A stretch of DNA of 64,000 nt from Isoetes taiwanensis (taxonomy: Eukaryota; Streptophyta; Lycopodiopsida; Isoetales; Isoetaceae), in the NCBI GenBank assembly GCA_021234155.1, contig JAJEKV010000332.1:188001-252000 (forward strand), read 5' to 3'. How positions within the stretch are numbered: the first letter of the stretch is position 1; every line of letters begins with the position of its first letter. Position numbers and translations under genes: made by a program. Of this stretch, positions 46,201-58,201 are shown piece after piece. Under the pieces are notes generated by a model. The model searched no databases. It worked only from the letters and a program-made list of their open reading frames with translations, and had not been told where the DNA came from.

Positions 46201-46737
46201 CAGTCTTGCGTTCCCCTTGCGGTCCTACTCAGACGATAGTTGCCTGAATTGAATGCACAAAATTTGTACTCGCGCGCCAGCAGCATTGAATGGAAAAATT
46301 TAGTCTGAAGGGATGCTTCTCTACAAATTTTGTGTTCTATCATTCTCCTCTTTTCATTCTGCCTCAATTTGGGCCTCAAATCCAGCGTCTCAGCTAATCC
46401 GACCTTGCAAAGGTGAGTAGAAGACCGCATTCAGCTCCACCATTGGGCTCTTCCTGAAACTAACGATTATCTAGTTCTTTTTCTCGGGACAATCTTCAGT
46501 CTCCTTCTCTTGCTGGACAGGGTTTTTGAAAGGGCATTTGCATGGTGATGGCGGCAGTGGTGGCTTGGTGAATCCTTCATAACGTCTGCATCCGGACTCC
46601 GTTTTCAGCGATTTTTGGTTCGTTGGAAAGCTCTTTCAGTGTTCCTTCTTCTTGCACATATTTTTCTTTGGTTCTTGTTGTGTTTGGTGGCCGGTTTTGA
46701 TACCCCTGTTGCGGCCTCCTGCTGTAAACCCCTGAAT

Positions 46738-48167
46738 ATGGTGATGGCGGGGAATTCTGCACCGATCTTGGGCCTGGAGAAGGCTGGGCCAGGGATTCGT
46801 GTCAGAGATGCTGCGAGAGGAAAGAAAGGAGGCAAGGACATATCCAAAAGCTGCATTAGCTTGGCGCTGGATCTTCAAGAGCCAATTCTTAGCTAGGATG
46901 TATCCAGTAGGCATCCGGTGGATTTCCAGGAGCTGGCTTCTGGAAATTCGGAGAGGATGGAGAATAGAGAGGTGGTGCCCAGTTCAATGCCACCTTTGGA
47001 GTCTGTAACTTTGCCATCTTTGGTTGGTGAGAATGGTGGTTTGCTACCAGAAGACCCCTTTTGGGTATGTTCCCCAGAGGTGCTCCTCATGCATGGAAAG
47101 GTAATGACACTGTTGCCCGTCTTTCTAGGCCTAGATTTTCTGATTGGATTAGGCAACCGTTGCAAGCAGAAAGTGCAGAGAAAAGTTCTAGGGTGACAGA
47201 GGCACTGCTTATCTTGGAGCAAAATAACAAGAAGGATTTGCAGCAAGTTTTTAAATCATTACCTCCTGTTGTAGAAATTAATCACCAGAAGCATGTGCAG
47301 TATACAGAGAATTTGGTTGCATCTTCGGTGTTAGGCCATTTCACTGGGGCCTTTTTGGATATGCAGAGGCTTGGGTACTGGCTACATGCTCAGTTTAAGA
47401 CGCTAGGGTTGCCTCCGTATGTGACCCTGAAGTCTCTGGGTAATAATGTTTTTCTTATTATGCTTGATTCTGAGGCCACGGTGGAGCAGTTGGTCTCGCA
47501 TGGAGTGGCACGTATGGGAGGGGCCTATGTTTTGTTCCAGCATTATGCTCCAGGTTTCTCTTCTGCTAGACCTGTCGCAGTTAGAGTGCCATGTTGGCTT
47601 CAAATCCGGGATCTGCCTCCAGAGATGATGGTGCCTGAGTTTCTAGTGGCCATGGCCAAAGGCCTGGGAACTCACATAGCGCACTCGATTGTGGGTGCAC
47701 CACAGATATGTGTAGGTATTCGGGCGGATGAAGTGTTACCTCAGAGTCTTGTGGTTAAGAGTGGTGATTATTATTCTTACTTCCAATTGGACTTGCTCAA
47801 TGGGGGAGAGCTTTTGGCAATGTTTCCCTTGCTTAAGCAGTTTCACCAGTATAATCCGCATTCAGCACCCAAGCAGGCAGAGCAAATAGTGATTGGGCCG
47901 CCTTCATCTTCTCGAGACTTGTTCCCCCGTGTTGAAGGTCGTGGGAGCGTGTGGGCATCCGTAGACACAAACGAACCCTCCTCTCGTATGGTGCATCCCG
48001 AGGTATGTAGGAGACTTGCACAGATTGAAGAGTTGCAACAACAGAGGAAGGGTGGCAACAGGTTGTTTCTAGAGGCGAGCTCAGGTGAGAGCTCCTCAAG
48101 AGGGTCATTTAGCTCATCTGCAGCCCACTGTGTTGGCCCCTCCTCAAGTGGATCGAATGGTGATTGA
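46738..48167 (+). pseudogene. LINE ORF1, DUF4283-like RNA-binding protein
   Basis: Starts MVMAGNSAPILGLEKAGPGI at 46738; a stop at 46894 and a frame change near 47060 follow, then an open frame of 368 codons to 48167. The DUF4283-like part spans about 47300-47680, with LGYWLHAQFKTLGL, NNVFLIMLDSEATVEQLV and RVPCWLQIRDLPPEM. In plant L1 elements this protein coats the RNA. A CCHC zinc knuckle was not seen; the C-terminal part is Ser/Arg-rich. It ends about 100 bp before ORF2. Confidence 0.78.
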
Positions 48168-48264
48168 TCAGGTAGTCCAGAATTTTTCTTCCTAGGCTGA
48201 TCGTGTGGAGGCATGTGAGGCTTTGCAAGGGGATCCTGGCTCCTTGGTGCACAAGGACCCACAT

Positions 48265-51200
48265 GGATAAGAAAATTCTATCTTGGAATGTGAGAGGCAT
48301 CAAATCCTCTCCGAATAAGCGAGCACGTCTTGCCATGGCTGTGAAGAATCTTAATCCAGATATCTTGTGTTTGCAGGAGCATTAACAACCTAATGAATAT
48401 CTTAGGTAATCAGTATGTAGCTGCAGCTGCTACAACGGGCAGGGCCAGGGGAGGTACTTTGATTTGTTGAAAAATGGGTGTACATGTAACCTTTTCAGCC
48501 ACAGATAGTCAGGGCCAGTGGGCAGTGATTAAATGGAAGGAGGGTCAGTCTGAGTGGGGCTTAGTAAATGTGTATGCTCCAATTGGGGCCACTCAGAGAG
48601 GTTGTTTATGGGCACAACTGTGAAATAAGCTCCAGTCCTTTGGTATGGGTTCTACATGGTTTCTCCTGGGTGACTTTAACATGGTGGAGCTCCCATAGGA
48701 CAGGCATGGTATTGGTTCAGATATTGTACAGGGTTTTGAGCGTGACCAATGGCTTAGGCTTGTGCAGGAGTGGGGTTTGACAGAGCTTCCCGGGGATCGG
48801 AGTTTTCTTGGTGCAATAATTGGCTGGGGCATGGTAGGGCATACTCTAGGCTGGATAGAGTTTATGGCACTTCCAGCAGTCTTGGATTATGCTTCCAGCC
48901 TTCACTAGGGTGAATGTTCTGGCCACCTCTGTCTCTGATCACATTCCCCAAATCATTCAGCGGCTTCATGACCACCCACCGCGGCCTCTCAGGACGGTTT
49001 TTAAGCTTAACACAACCTTTCTTCAGGATCCAGAGTTCACAGCTGGCTGTAAGCTCATTTGGCAGCAGATATTTAGTCAGGACAGCAGAATGAGTGCAAT
49101 GGTTCAAGATTGGCTAGGGTAAAACAGTTTTGCGAAAAGAATGGGGCTGCAAAAGGCTTTGGCTCGGCCGCAGTTGAATGCCTTATATGCGGAACCGGAG
49201 TCTCTTAGAGGGCGCAGTCTCGGGATGAAACTGCGTGAGCAGCAGGTGCTTCGCCGATCGAGGTTGAGGAGGAGGCCAAGGTGTTAAAAGCCAGGGTCAA
49301 AGCGGTTTGACGTGGCTGAAAGCGATCGACACTTGCTCTAAAGTCTTTTTTTCCCGAGCAGCCCGCCAAAAGAAGTATGCGCAGCCATGGCGGACATAGT
49401 TACATCCCAGGGAGTGTTGTTGCAGCAACCAGATGCTATCAAGGCCTTTGTAGTAGCGCACTATGAAACATTTTTCAAGGAGAGCCCGCTTCCCTCACAG
49501 AGTGTTTTTCAAGAGCTGGTGCTGGCCAAGGTATCGCCACGAATCTCAGCCCTTCAAAGACATAGCTTAGAGGAGCCGTTGACAGGGCAGGAGTTGGGGG
49601 ATACTAGTGGACTTTTTTCAGAAGTACTGGGAATGGGTGGGGGACTCGGTGGTGCAGGTGTATGTGGATCTTTTGGGGAATAACTCGATGCATCCTCTGC
49701 TGAATACAGGTTGTATTTCACTTATACCCAAGTGTAAGCATCCTAAAACCATCAACGACTGGAGGCCTATTACTCTGTTGTCTGTAGTGTATAAAATCAT
49801 TGCTAAGGCTTTGGCTGAGAGGCTTAAGACAGTACTAGTTCACGCCATTAGTGCAGAGCAATCTGGTTTTATACCTCAGCAGAATATTCTTCATAATGTG
49901 GCTGCTGCTTTTGAGGGAGTGCATTGGGCTCGTAGGATGAGGCAGCCCCTTGTTTTTCTAAAGCTGGATTTTGCCAAGGGTTATGACAGTGTCAGCTGGT
50001 AGTTCTTGGCAGATATGATGCAGGCCTTTGGGGCACGGGCCTAGTTTTAGGGAAATGGTTATGAAACTGCACGTGTCTGCTAGGGTGACAGTGTGGTATC
50101 AGGGTGAGACCTCTTCAATCTTCTCTATGGGCCGAGGCATTAGGCAGGGATGTCCGTTGGCCCCCTTCCTCTTCACTATAGTGGCAGAAGCTCTCTCGCA
50201 GCTTTTTCAGGTGGCAATTGCTGACAATTTGGTGCAAGGTCTCCACATAGATGATGGGTCGCAACAGGTTTGCAGTCAATTTGCGGATGATACATTCCTC
50301 TTTCTTCATGCAGATGAGTCCAATCTCCAGGCAGCCAAGAATATTTTGGATGCCTTTTCTTTAGCTTCGGGATGCTTGCTTAATTGGTCAAAGTGCTCGG
50401 CCATGTGGGTACTGGAGGAACCTCCTCCTGCGTGGTTGAGTCAGTTTCCCTGGGCTCTAACACCGCCACACACAACTGTCAAACTGTTAGGCATACCATT
50501 TGGCTTGGACATTAATGCTAGGGCAATTTGGGCAGAGACATTACAGAATCTTAAGCAGCATTTGAATTGGTGGAGGGGAAGTAAACTCACCATGGCTGGT
50601 AGGATTCTGATAGCCAAGTCAGTGCTCTGTAGCACTCATGTTTACGCAGCCTCCTGCATACTTGCACCAGAAAGTGTGGTTAAGGAGTTGGATGACACCA
50701 TTCGCAATTTTGTTTGGGGAGGGAATAAGGAGGGGGCTACAGCGAAGGTCGCATGGTGGAAGTGTGTGCGTCCCAGACAGGCAGGAGGCTTGGGTATGCT
50801 TGATGTGTCGTTGCATACGAAGGTTCTGGTATCAAAATTCATCTGGCAGTTGTTGCAGGAGCAATAATCCCCAGGTTTGGCTTTGTTGGCACAGTCGCTT
50901 CGTCACTCTATTGTGTTTAGGAAGCCAGCTATTCTGGCTCAGTTGCCGTGGGCTCTGTTTGAGGATTTGCGGCCATTCCCTCATGCTTCGCCTTTTCTTA
51001 AGGGTCTCCTGAAGGCCTGGAAGGTGGTCAAGGTTCTCTTTTCCTTGGACCCTAGCAGGTGTATGGTAGCCTCATCCCCCTTTCTCTGGGTACCCTTGGA
51101 CTCTGCATCTCCCTTGGCCTCTTCCCTACACCCAAGTACTCAGCGCCGATGGATTGCTGCAGGGGTAACATCCATCCGTGACTGGTATTGGGAGGGTCAT

Positions 51201-51909
51201 CTGGCGCCGTGGGAGTTTTTTAGGGAGAGATTTGGCCTTCGACGGTGGGCCATACGGACTTGGGCCAGAATTGCCAATGTTATTCCATTGCAGTTGTCTT
51301 CTCAAGTCAATCGCGTTTGGAAGTCGCATAGTGGACTTGATGCATCTCGGTTTGTAGCATCGGGCTTATGGGCTCCTAGCGCCAGACACGTGTCGCCGGA
51401 TAAGTGGTCGCTTAAGCTTCCGGGGAGTAAGTGGCCCGCCATGTGGAAGTGGGCGTGGAATACATTGCCTCCTCCTAAAATTTGCCCTTTTTGTGGCAGA
51501 TCTTGCACCGTAGCCTCGGGGTGAATGTCCGGAGTCCACGTGTTCAAGCCTCGGTAGCGGAAACATGCCCTTTATGTGGGAGGCTTGACGCGTGAGACCA
51601 TTGAGCTTTGCTTTGTCCTATGCACGAGGTAGGGGCAGCTTGGTGCTGGGTGAGAGCCCTCTTTGGGACTTCACTATGCAGTCAAAGAAGATTCTCTTGG
51701 GAGTCCTTCCTAGCGTGTGGTGGGGGGCCAAGGCCAAGTGGCGCGTTTCATTTATGCGAGCTTGGCTTTTGTGGCTGATTTGGAAAAGGCGGAGAGCCGA
51801 AGGTCTTTCGAGAATCGCGATGCTTAGCCCTTTTCGGTTGGTTCCGATCTTGAGGCATAAGTTGTGGCGGGCTTACCAAGTCTCAAGCTTGTCTAGCTGG
51901 TACAGTTAA
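48265..51909 (+). pseudogene. LINE ORF2: endonuclease, reverse transcriptase, zf-RVT
   Basis: Begins MDKKILSWNVRGIKSSPNKR with NPDILCLQEH, an APE-type endonuclease start. Further endonuclease landmarks are LLGDFNMVE (48665) and SDHIPQI (48940). Reverse transcriptase has ISLIPKCKHPKTINDWRPIT (49715), EQSGFIPQQN (49857), LKLDFAKGYDSV (49960), GIRQGCPLAPFLF (50136) and the catalytic QFADDTFLF (50278). The C-terminus has WAWNTLPPPKICPFCGR (51450), a zf-RVT. Stops at 48384 and 50002 and several shifts inactivate it. No RNase H domain seen. It acts by target-primed reverse transcription in its family. Confidence 0.88.
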
Positions 51910-52046
51910 GCGGGAAATTTGGTCGACATTCCTACAGATTGTGGATCATGATGGGCGCTTCATTTCTTAGCACCACACTTATCATTGTACTTGATCGCAT
52001 TCTAGTGGTTTAATATATTCTTATATTCTTCAAAAAAAAAAAAAAA

Positions 52047-52400
52047 CACCAGGTAGAACACTTCATTATTGGGCGCCTCACCTTGACCTGATCTTGCGAA
52101 CAAATAATTAACATTTTTTGTCCAGGATTGGAATGTTCTGGAGTTGTGCTTCTTGCTTCTGGAGGCGATTTTGGAAGGCAAGTTTTATGTTGTGTGCGGG
52201 TAGATACAAGTAAGCAGCATTATTTTGTGTTTCAGTTTAAGTTACTCTTTTAAATTGGCCTAAACTTACTCTTCTTTGTAGACAAAGAAGCTTGCTCAGG
52301 ATTCAAGCTTCTGGAGATGTGGTTCTGTCGATTCTAGAGCCATCTTGGAAGGTAAGTATGTTATAAGTCTTGCTTCTGTTTTAAGTCTTTTTAAAATGTA
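52047..52400. other. Unassigned sequence after the LINE
   Basis: Two similar segments (about 52140-52185 and 52290-52355) contain TTCTGGAG and end TTGGAAG before GCAAGT or GTAAGT, like duplicated exons with a 5' splice site. No protein could be assigned. Confidence 0.3.
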
Positions 52401-52955
52401 ATGTCGTCGATTCGCGTAGCGAATCGGCATTCTTGCTCAAGAAAAGCATGCATGCATTGCATGCGTCGCATACATGCATCGCATGCGTTTTGGGCCGTTC
52501 GTCAGGTTGGGCGTTTGCTACTTATTGCAGAGTTCTTCATCGACGTTTCATCGGCGCTTCCTCTTCTCTTAGCAGTACCCTTTTCTCTTTGATTTGTTTC
52601 CGGCGGGGAGGGCTTCTTCCCTGGTTTGGCCAATTGGCGTTGCTTTCCTGCTGTCCTTTTCGGCCTTTAGCCTTCATCATGTGACCTTCGTCCTCGATCC
52701 TAGTTTGTTAAGGAAGTCCTTTGGTATTCGGGTGCTTTGTTAGTTTCATGCGAGTCGTAGTGCAAGAATGTCGTCGATTCGCCGTAGCGACCGGCATTCT
52801 TGCTCAAAGGCGAAGCATGCATCATTGCATCGTCGCATGCATGCATCGCATCGCTTTGGGGCGTTCGTCGGGGTTGGCGTTTGCTACTTATTGCAGAGTT
52901 CTTCATCGACATTTCAGCTTCCTCTTCTCTCAAGCGGTACCTTTTTCTCTTTGAA
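52401..52955. repeat. Direct duplication of a 190-bp unit rich in GCATGC
   Basis: Units 52401-52590 and 52768-52955 share TGTCGTCGATTCG, CGGCATTCTTGCTCAA, clustered CATGCAT motifs and GCAGAGTTCTTCATCGAC. Unit 1 has the palindrome GATTCGCGTAGCGAATC at 52409-52425. A further segment, GTTTCATGCGAGTCGTAGTGC, occurs at about 52743 and 53444. Confidence 0.75.
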
Positions 52956-53189
52956 CCCCCCTCCCCCTTACAGTGTTTACTATATTTTGTACAAGTTCTG
53001 TTTATCATGTTTTTCCACCCGGTGGGTGATGCTTTTTTTCCACCCACTGGGTGATGCTATTCTTTGGTATGTTTCTCGTTTGTTGTTGGTGATGTGCAGG
53101 TAAAGGTTGGCGAGTGCCATCCGTTTTGACTTCTCCGTGCGCGGGTTTTTGGGAGCAATTCTATGCCTTACGTTTGTCTAAGCCCCTTG

Positions 53190-53262
53190 CCGAAGGCTTA
53201 TCACTAGGGTTTTTCCTCGAAAACCCGAAAGGGCGGGGTTTTTTAATCCCGGTGATAAGCTT
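53190..53262. repeat. Nested stem-loop
   Basis: GCTTATCAC (53196-53204) pairs with GTGATAAGC (53252-53260), and inside it GGGTTTT pairs with AAAACCC. A possible fold-back element end. Confidence 0.6.
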
Positions 53263-54350
53263 TCAGCAGGTACATCAGCCACTCATCTATTAGCGTTGTA
53301 TTTGTTTTTGGGGTCCAAATGTTATAATTGGATTTTCCCTTTATTTTTCGTGGGTAGTTCGCATGTGTGCGGCTATCCACTGTCCACCATTGTAGAAATC
53401 TGCTGAGATGAATGAGAAGCCTATCTATCGGGCGCTTTGTTGGTTTCATGCGAGTCGTAGTGCGAATTGAGCAAATTCGTTTGGGATCAAGGTTTCTCTT
53501 TTCTTGTAGACAAAAAAGCTTCAACATACTGTTTTTAGTTTTCTGATCTACACTTTGCAGATTTTGCAAGCATCTTCTTCTCTGAATAGCAAGATCTTTT
53601 GTTCTTGGCTACTCAAATTTATATGTGTTTTAGAACATTGCAATAGATTCATAGCAAAGTTTTACGGTAGCTATTTTCCTTTACCCAACTGAAAATGGTG
53701 CTATGAGGGACACTGAAAGTTATAATTGCTTCTTTAAACTCTGCTGAGAAGTTCTTCTTTTAACTAACCATGCGTACATTAAATCATCTTATATCTGTTT
53801 ATTATTTATGCAGGCTTGCGGCGGCTTCTTTCTTTCCTGCACATAATCGGTGAAGCAAAAACAGTTTCAAGTGTTGGTGAAGCAGCATTTAAGAAGTGAA
53901 TGGCATTTAAGAATTGAACTGCGTTTGCATGCCGCTAGATTAAGCATGCTCCTAAATTAAAACTTTAGTTGTTTACGCACTTAGATTCTGTCGGCATCAC
54001 ATTGCAACAGGAATCAATTTAGTTCTACTGTACAAAATGACTTAGAACACGTTCAATTGTCAGTCTTACCAGAGGAATAACGGAAATTGTTGAATGTAAC
54101 AATGCTATGCACTTTGATTTATATTTATAAATTTTTTGTTCGGACAGTAACATTGGCATTTTTTTATCTTTGCAGATGTCTTAACAGAGCATTTTTAATG
54201 TTATGAAATTTGAAGATTCATTAAACAAAGAGCAGCGTAAGTTACACAAGTTTTTGATGATGACTAAGTTCTTTTAATGTATAAGTGCCCCAATTAATTG
54301 TCTCTGCATAGAAATGTTAGCACTAAAGCACATCGTCACCAAAATCATAT
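53263..54350. other. Unassigned AT-rich sequence
   Basis: Nothing clear. Possible splice-acceptor-like sites (TTTATGCAG near 53810, TTTGCAG near 54175) without a coding frame. Confidence 0.3.
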
Positions 54351-54353
54351 ATC

Positions 54354-54543
54354 CTTTTTTTGATGAAGGTGGAACTTTATTACTCAAAAGAATACAAAGA
54401 GTACATGGGAGACTCAAAACCCAGTGGAGAAGATGTCCACTAGAGCAACACTACCCACCACATACATAACATAGAAAAGCAGAGAATACATATCACCCCA
54501 CCACATACATAACATAGAAAAGCAGAGAATACATATCACCACG
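54354..54543 (-). mobile_element. 3' tail of an L1-type LINE, minus strand
   Basis: TTTTTTTGATGAAGGTGGAACTTTATTACTC reversed is the common plant LINE 3' end AATAAAGTTCCACC with A-rich tail. It includes a 43-bp direct duplication (CACCACATACATAACATAG, about 54454-54540). Confidence 0.65.
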
Positions 54544-54548
54544 AGCAC

Positions 54549-56240
54549 ATGTGACGTTCCAGCATAATATACGCCCCAATACGTATATTATACTGCCACG
54601 TCACACGTACATGTCACAAGTGACATGTACTTGAGAGTAGGACAACGTTGCACCTAGGAGCTAAAGGTTGCACCTAGGGGGCAACCTTGGATGTTGGGTA
54701 TGTAATTAAACATACACAACAAAAGGTTCCTTGTTCATCCATTTCCAAATGGCTTAAAGCCATTTGCCCATGTGGATGCCCTAACCTAGATAGGGTCTAT
54801 ATAAGGGCTAAAACCCTAGACCCTAGCTCTCCTTTCACTTTGCCAATTAGGGTTTTCTAGAGCTTCCTTTCCTCCTTAGCATTTAGGGCTTTCCCTGGGC
54901 CAATTCGGCCAAGGTAAGGTTTCGAAAATCGCATTGCCAACTCGAAAAGTCGGTTGCACTGGGAGTTCTTGAGTAGCAGTTGTCTTCGACAAGATCGGGG
55001 AGCATGGACGCCTTCCAAGGATGGGGAGCAAGCCAAGGAGCAGGTATCTAGTTGTTACGTTGTGCAAAACCGATCTTTAGGCATGGCAATATGCCGGTTT
55101 AGTATGTTAGATCATCTCTCGGAAGCCTTGTAGATCCCTAGATCCGAGACTCTAACGAATGAACCTAACATTGGATGTTAAGTAGATAGATTGATATGAT
55201 TCTCTATCTACGTTACGTGATATTGCATGTATTCCACTCTCTGTGATCTCCTTTGTTGTGGGAAGGGGGTAGAGACCTAAAGGTGTAGAAGATGTTCCTA
55301 GCATAGCACCTTAGTTCCCACATAATTGCGGCCCGCGGCACGGAGCCCACCATTTTGTGGGTGAAGGGGCAAGGCGGTTGATAAGGAGGAACTTGTCTCA
55401 TCATGGCTGACCCCTCTCGGTAGTAAAAAGCCTATCGGGGTCTTTCTTTGGCTAGGCTTAATGGCTTGTCACCGCGTGTGGGCAAGGCATGAGCTCGACA
55501 CTTTCGTGGGGTGGTGGATATGACCTTCCGGTGAGTTCAAAGTCGAATAAGGGCAAAGTGGCCCTCTAGCGCTGCGATGAGCATGGATACCTCCGGAGGA
55601 GAGGCAGCTCTCTTCCTGCCTCATCGGGGTTGGGGAGATGCAACCCAGCCAGTAGTAGCCCCTCGGCTACTCACCGGCGAAGCTACGGCCAAGTCCCAAC
55701 ACTTTTCAGCCTACTCGCAAAGTGTGCACGGGGGAGGGGCGGATGGATTGGACTACCTAAGCCATGTTCTATGCCAGCCAAATCCATTGCCATGAATTCG
55801 GCATGCGCAATGAACTCGGAGGCCTAGCCGTCGGGTCATCCCCTTTGAGTCCAGGAGCCATGGGTAGGATCTTTCCTTTGTATTATTGTTATGAAGGTAT
55901 TCTTCGACTCTGTGATGTTGCTATTGTTATGGTGATTGTGTTGTATATTATTAGTTGTGCTCACGTTTGTTTGTTACGCTTCCATAAAATAGGTCGATCC
56001 GATGGAAGGCGGATGAATGACACATCCACTCTTCCGTCGCTCGGCTCTGCCCCCATGGGAGTGGAGTCGGTGGATGGCCCCGCCGGCGTTTGCCGGGGAA
56101 TGCTCCTCCTTCGAGTGCGATGGCGGGCATCGTATAAAGGAGTAGGGGACGCCGCGGTGGTATCGAGCATGATCTTGGCATCCAAGATCGAGCACCGCCA
56201 TTTTTCCCTTAGGACTAACAAGTAGATTCGAAGTGTTGGG
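54549..56240 (+). promoter_or_regulatory. LTR-like or promoter-like block with palindromes and TATA box
   Basis: Begins TGTGACGTTCCAGC, an LTR-like start. It has ATAATATACG and CGTATATTAT as inverted arms (54564-54592), a perfect 11-bp inverted repeat GTACATGTCAC/GTGACATGTAC (54607-54630), and TATA box CTATATAAGGG (54797-54807). AAACCCTAG boxes and AAG|GTAAGG, a plausible 5' splice site at about 54915, follow. The remainder is GC-richer without a coherent protein. A solo LTR is possible, but no matching second LTR or target duplication was found. Confidence 0.4.
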
Positions 56241-56367
56241 GTATAGCCACCCAAGCAAGAGCTTGAACAATTGGGAAAATTCCCAATTTCTGGGTAGAAT
56301 TTAGTTCCATGATAGATTGCTAGTGAAGGATAGCACCTTTCCCAACCTAAATTGCCAAAAAATAGGC

Positions 56368-56655
56368 CACCCCTCCGCGAGTGCGCCAAACATCATTAGG
56401 TTCATAAACCGATTCCGCCCAAAGACTTGTGTGAGTGGTTGACCCTCCGTCGACATAGTTAGGTGTCCCAATTAATTAAGATAATGGTGTAGTTTGGCTT
56501 ATTTCCTTAGTTCTAGATAGGTTTGTATGTTATAACACTAAGAAACTCCCTCAGAATTGTAAAATAGCCTCGAAAAGCGATCGACCCCTCGCAGTGCGCC
56601 CGGACCCTTCGGTTGGTAATCCAACCGCCCAAAGACCGTTGTGTGAGTGGTGGGT
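56368..56655. repeat. Two palindromic units upstream of the H3-like gene
   Basis: Units at 56368-56440 and about 56583-56655. Each has left arm CACCCCTC.GCGAGTGCGCC or similar, an inner AACCGATT/CCAACCG fold, and right arm TGTGTGAGTGGT. The second ends about 110 bp before the TATA box at 56767. Confidence 0.8.
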
Positions 56656-56765
56656 GTTTTGGAGTATGGTGAACCAGCATTTAATGCCTCGTACCTTCGC
56701 TAATGCCCTAGTTTGTTTTTTTTTTCCCCATATGAATTGCAGGTCCCAACCCTAAATCCCACCTC

Positions 56766-56790
56766 CCTATAAATAGAAAATTAGGGTTTC
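56766..56790 (+). promoter_or_regulatory. Core promoter of the H3-like gene
   Basis: CTATAAATAG at 56767-56776, followed by TTAGGGTTTCC, about 100 bp before the ATG at 56875. TATA plus AAACCCTA-type box is typical for plant growth-related genes. Confidence 0.6.
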
Positions 56791-56874
56791 CATTTTACCC
56801 CCCACCTTTCCCGGAGAACTTCGCCCAAGAAGACGATCTTCAGCGCCAAAGCTCAAAACCCGACAAACAAAAGC

Positions 56875-58061
56875 ATGGCACTGGACGAAAACAGACCGCT
56901 CCGAAGGTTGTGCCACCCGTTATGTGAGCCTAAGAGTGAGCCGTCCGGCCGTAAGGCCGACGGAGGCAAGTGCACATCGGGAAGAGGAGGCACCGGTTGA
57001 ACCACCTAACCCTAACCCCCGAGGGAGCGTGAACGTGCATCTGGAGAACCTTGGATCGGGAGGCGACGCGGGCGCGAGCCATGGAGGGAGTGGCTGAGGG
57101 AGATCTTCGGGGATAATGAGGAACCGTGAAGGTGTGAACCCAAGAAGAAGAAGAGGGAAAGGGAAGAAGGCGGAAGCCGAGGGAAATCCAAGGCGGAGCG
57201 CCTAAGGAAAAGGAAGAGCTAAAAAAGAGGAGGGAGGAGAAGGAACAAGAGGGAAGAAAGGAGGAAGCGCAAAGAGGAGCGGGAGAGGGTGAGAGGAGAA
57301 GGGTAAGGACCCGGAAGTGCCGGGCGAGAAGCCGAAGAAGAAGAAGACACCGCCGCTGCGAAACCATACAGAGCCGGATTCCGAGAAGCCCCCATCCGGC
57401 CCGGACCAACCCGAGGAGGGAGCGGGAGGGCACCTAACCAGAGAGACTTCGGCCCTTCAAACCCAATAACGGGAGGATGAAGACCCCGGGCTAACCTTTA
57501 ATCCGCCCTATCCTAAATGGCCGCCGCCAAGCACCCCAAACGACAAAGACCAAGAAACCAAGGCCGCAGAGGGAGTCCTATATTTGAAACGGGACTTGCA
57601 GCACAGGAAGGAGCTAAAGGAGTATACCGCTGCACATGAAAATGCACGAAGAATACTCCAAATATTTTAAGAACACAGTGAAGACCATTGAGGGAGGTCG
57701 GCCAACGAAGAAGAACACGCTGAAGCGCCACCGAACCGCCAACCCTCCAAGAAGCCGGCGAAAAGGCCGGGCGGACTCAAAATTCGCCACAGGGCGCCCA
57801 AGAAATTAAGCACTTCCAGCAGAGCTATGGCTTCCTCATTCCCGAGCCCCTTTGCACGCCTAACGAGGGAGATTTTGCGGGGAGTTCGACCCATCCAAAC
57901 GGGTCACGGACGACATGTTGCTCGCACTGCAGGAGGCGTCGGAGCAGCACATCGTACATTACTTCGAAGACTCTGTCGCGTGTGCTCAACACGCTAAGAG
58001 AGTGACTTGTATGCCCAAAGATATTAGACTAGCTCAGTTTATTAAGAAGGAGGGCCCCTGA
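56875..58061 (+). pseudogene. Divergent histone H3-like protein with long charged extension (broken)
   Basis: ATG at 56875 (MALDENRPLRRLCHP). About 900 bp of Lys/Arg/Glu-rich coding DNA with several frame changes follow, including LYLKRDLQHRKELKEYTAAH (57570). The last about 290 bp give the histone H3 fold in pieces. AQEIKHFQQSYGFLIPEPL and FARLTREIL match alpha-N and alpha-1; DDMLLALQEASEQHIVHYFE and CAQHAKRVTCMPKDI match alpha-2, loop 2 and alpha-3. RLAQFIKKEGP before TGA matches the H3 end. H3 has ALQEASEAYLVGLFED and AKRVTIMPKDIQLARRI at these places. The canonical K4/K9/K27 tail is replaced by the long extension. Candidates are a divergent CENH3-like gene, a viral H3, or a captured histone in a mobile unit. 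Confidence 0.75.
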
Positions 58062-58200
58062 ACTATTGTAAATGACCTTTTCTCTGGTGTAAGTCTATAA
58101 TTTTGATAAATAAATAAGTCCAATCGAGTTTAAATAGGGTGTATTGCCGAATTCTACATTTAGAAATAGCAAAGTTTGGAACAAACCAGGCATTTTGATC
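58062..58200. other. Downstream of the H3-like gene
   Basis: AT-rich 3' region without a gene. Confidence 0.4.
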
Positions 58201-58201
58201 C

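Larger units (their letters stand above)
46150..52046 (+). mobile_element. L1-type LINE retrotransposon (degenerate)
   Basis: Contains ORF1, ORF2 and a 3' poly(A) of 15 bases (52032-52046). Order and domains are those of plant L1 elements. The 5' limit is uncertain and no target-site duplication was found. Stops and frameshifts interrupt both ORFs. Confidence 0.88.

Noticed and set aside
54564-54592. Plant single-stranded DNA virus origin hairpin
   Set aside because: The stem resembles one, but no conserved nonanucleotide and no replication gene are present.
56930-57433. 167-codon minus-strand frame opposite the H3-like gene
   Set aside because: It is the antisense shadow of the Lys/Glu-rich coding strand (Ser/Leu/Pro-rich reading).
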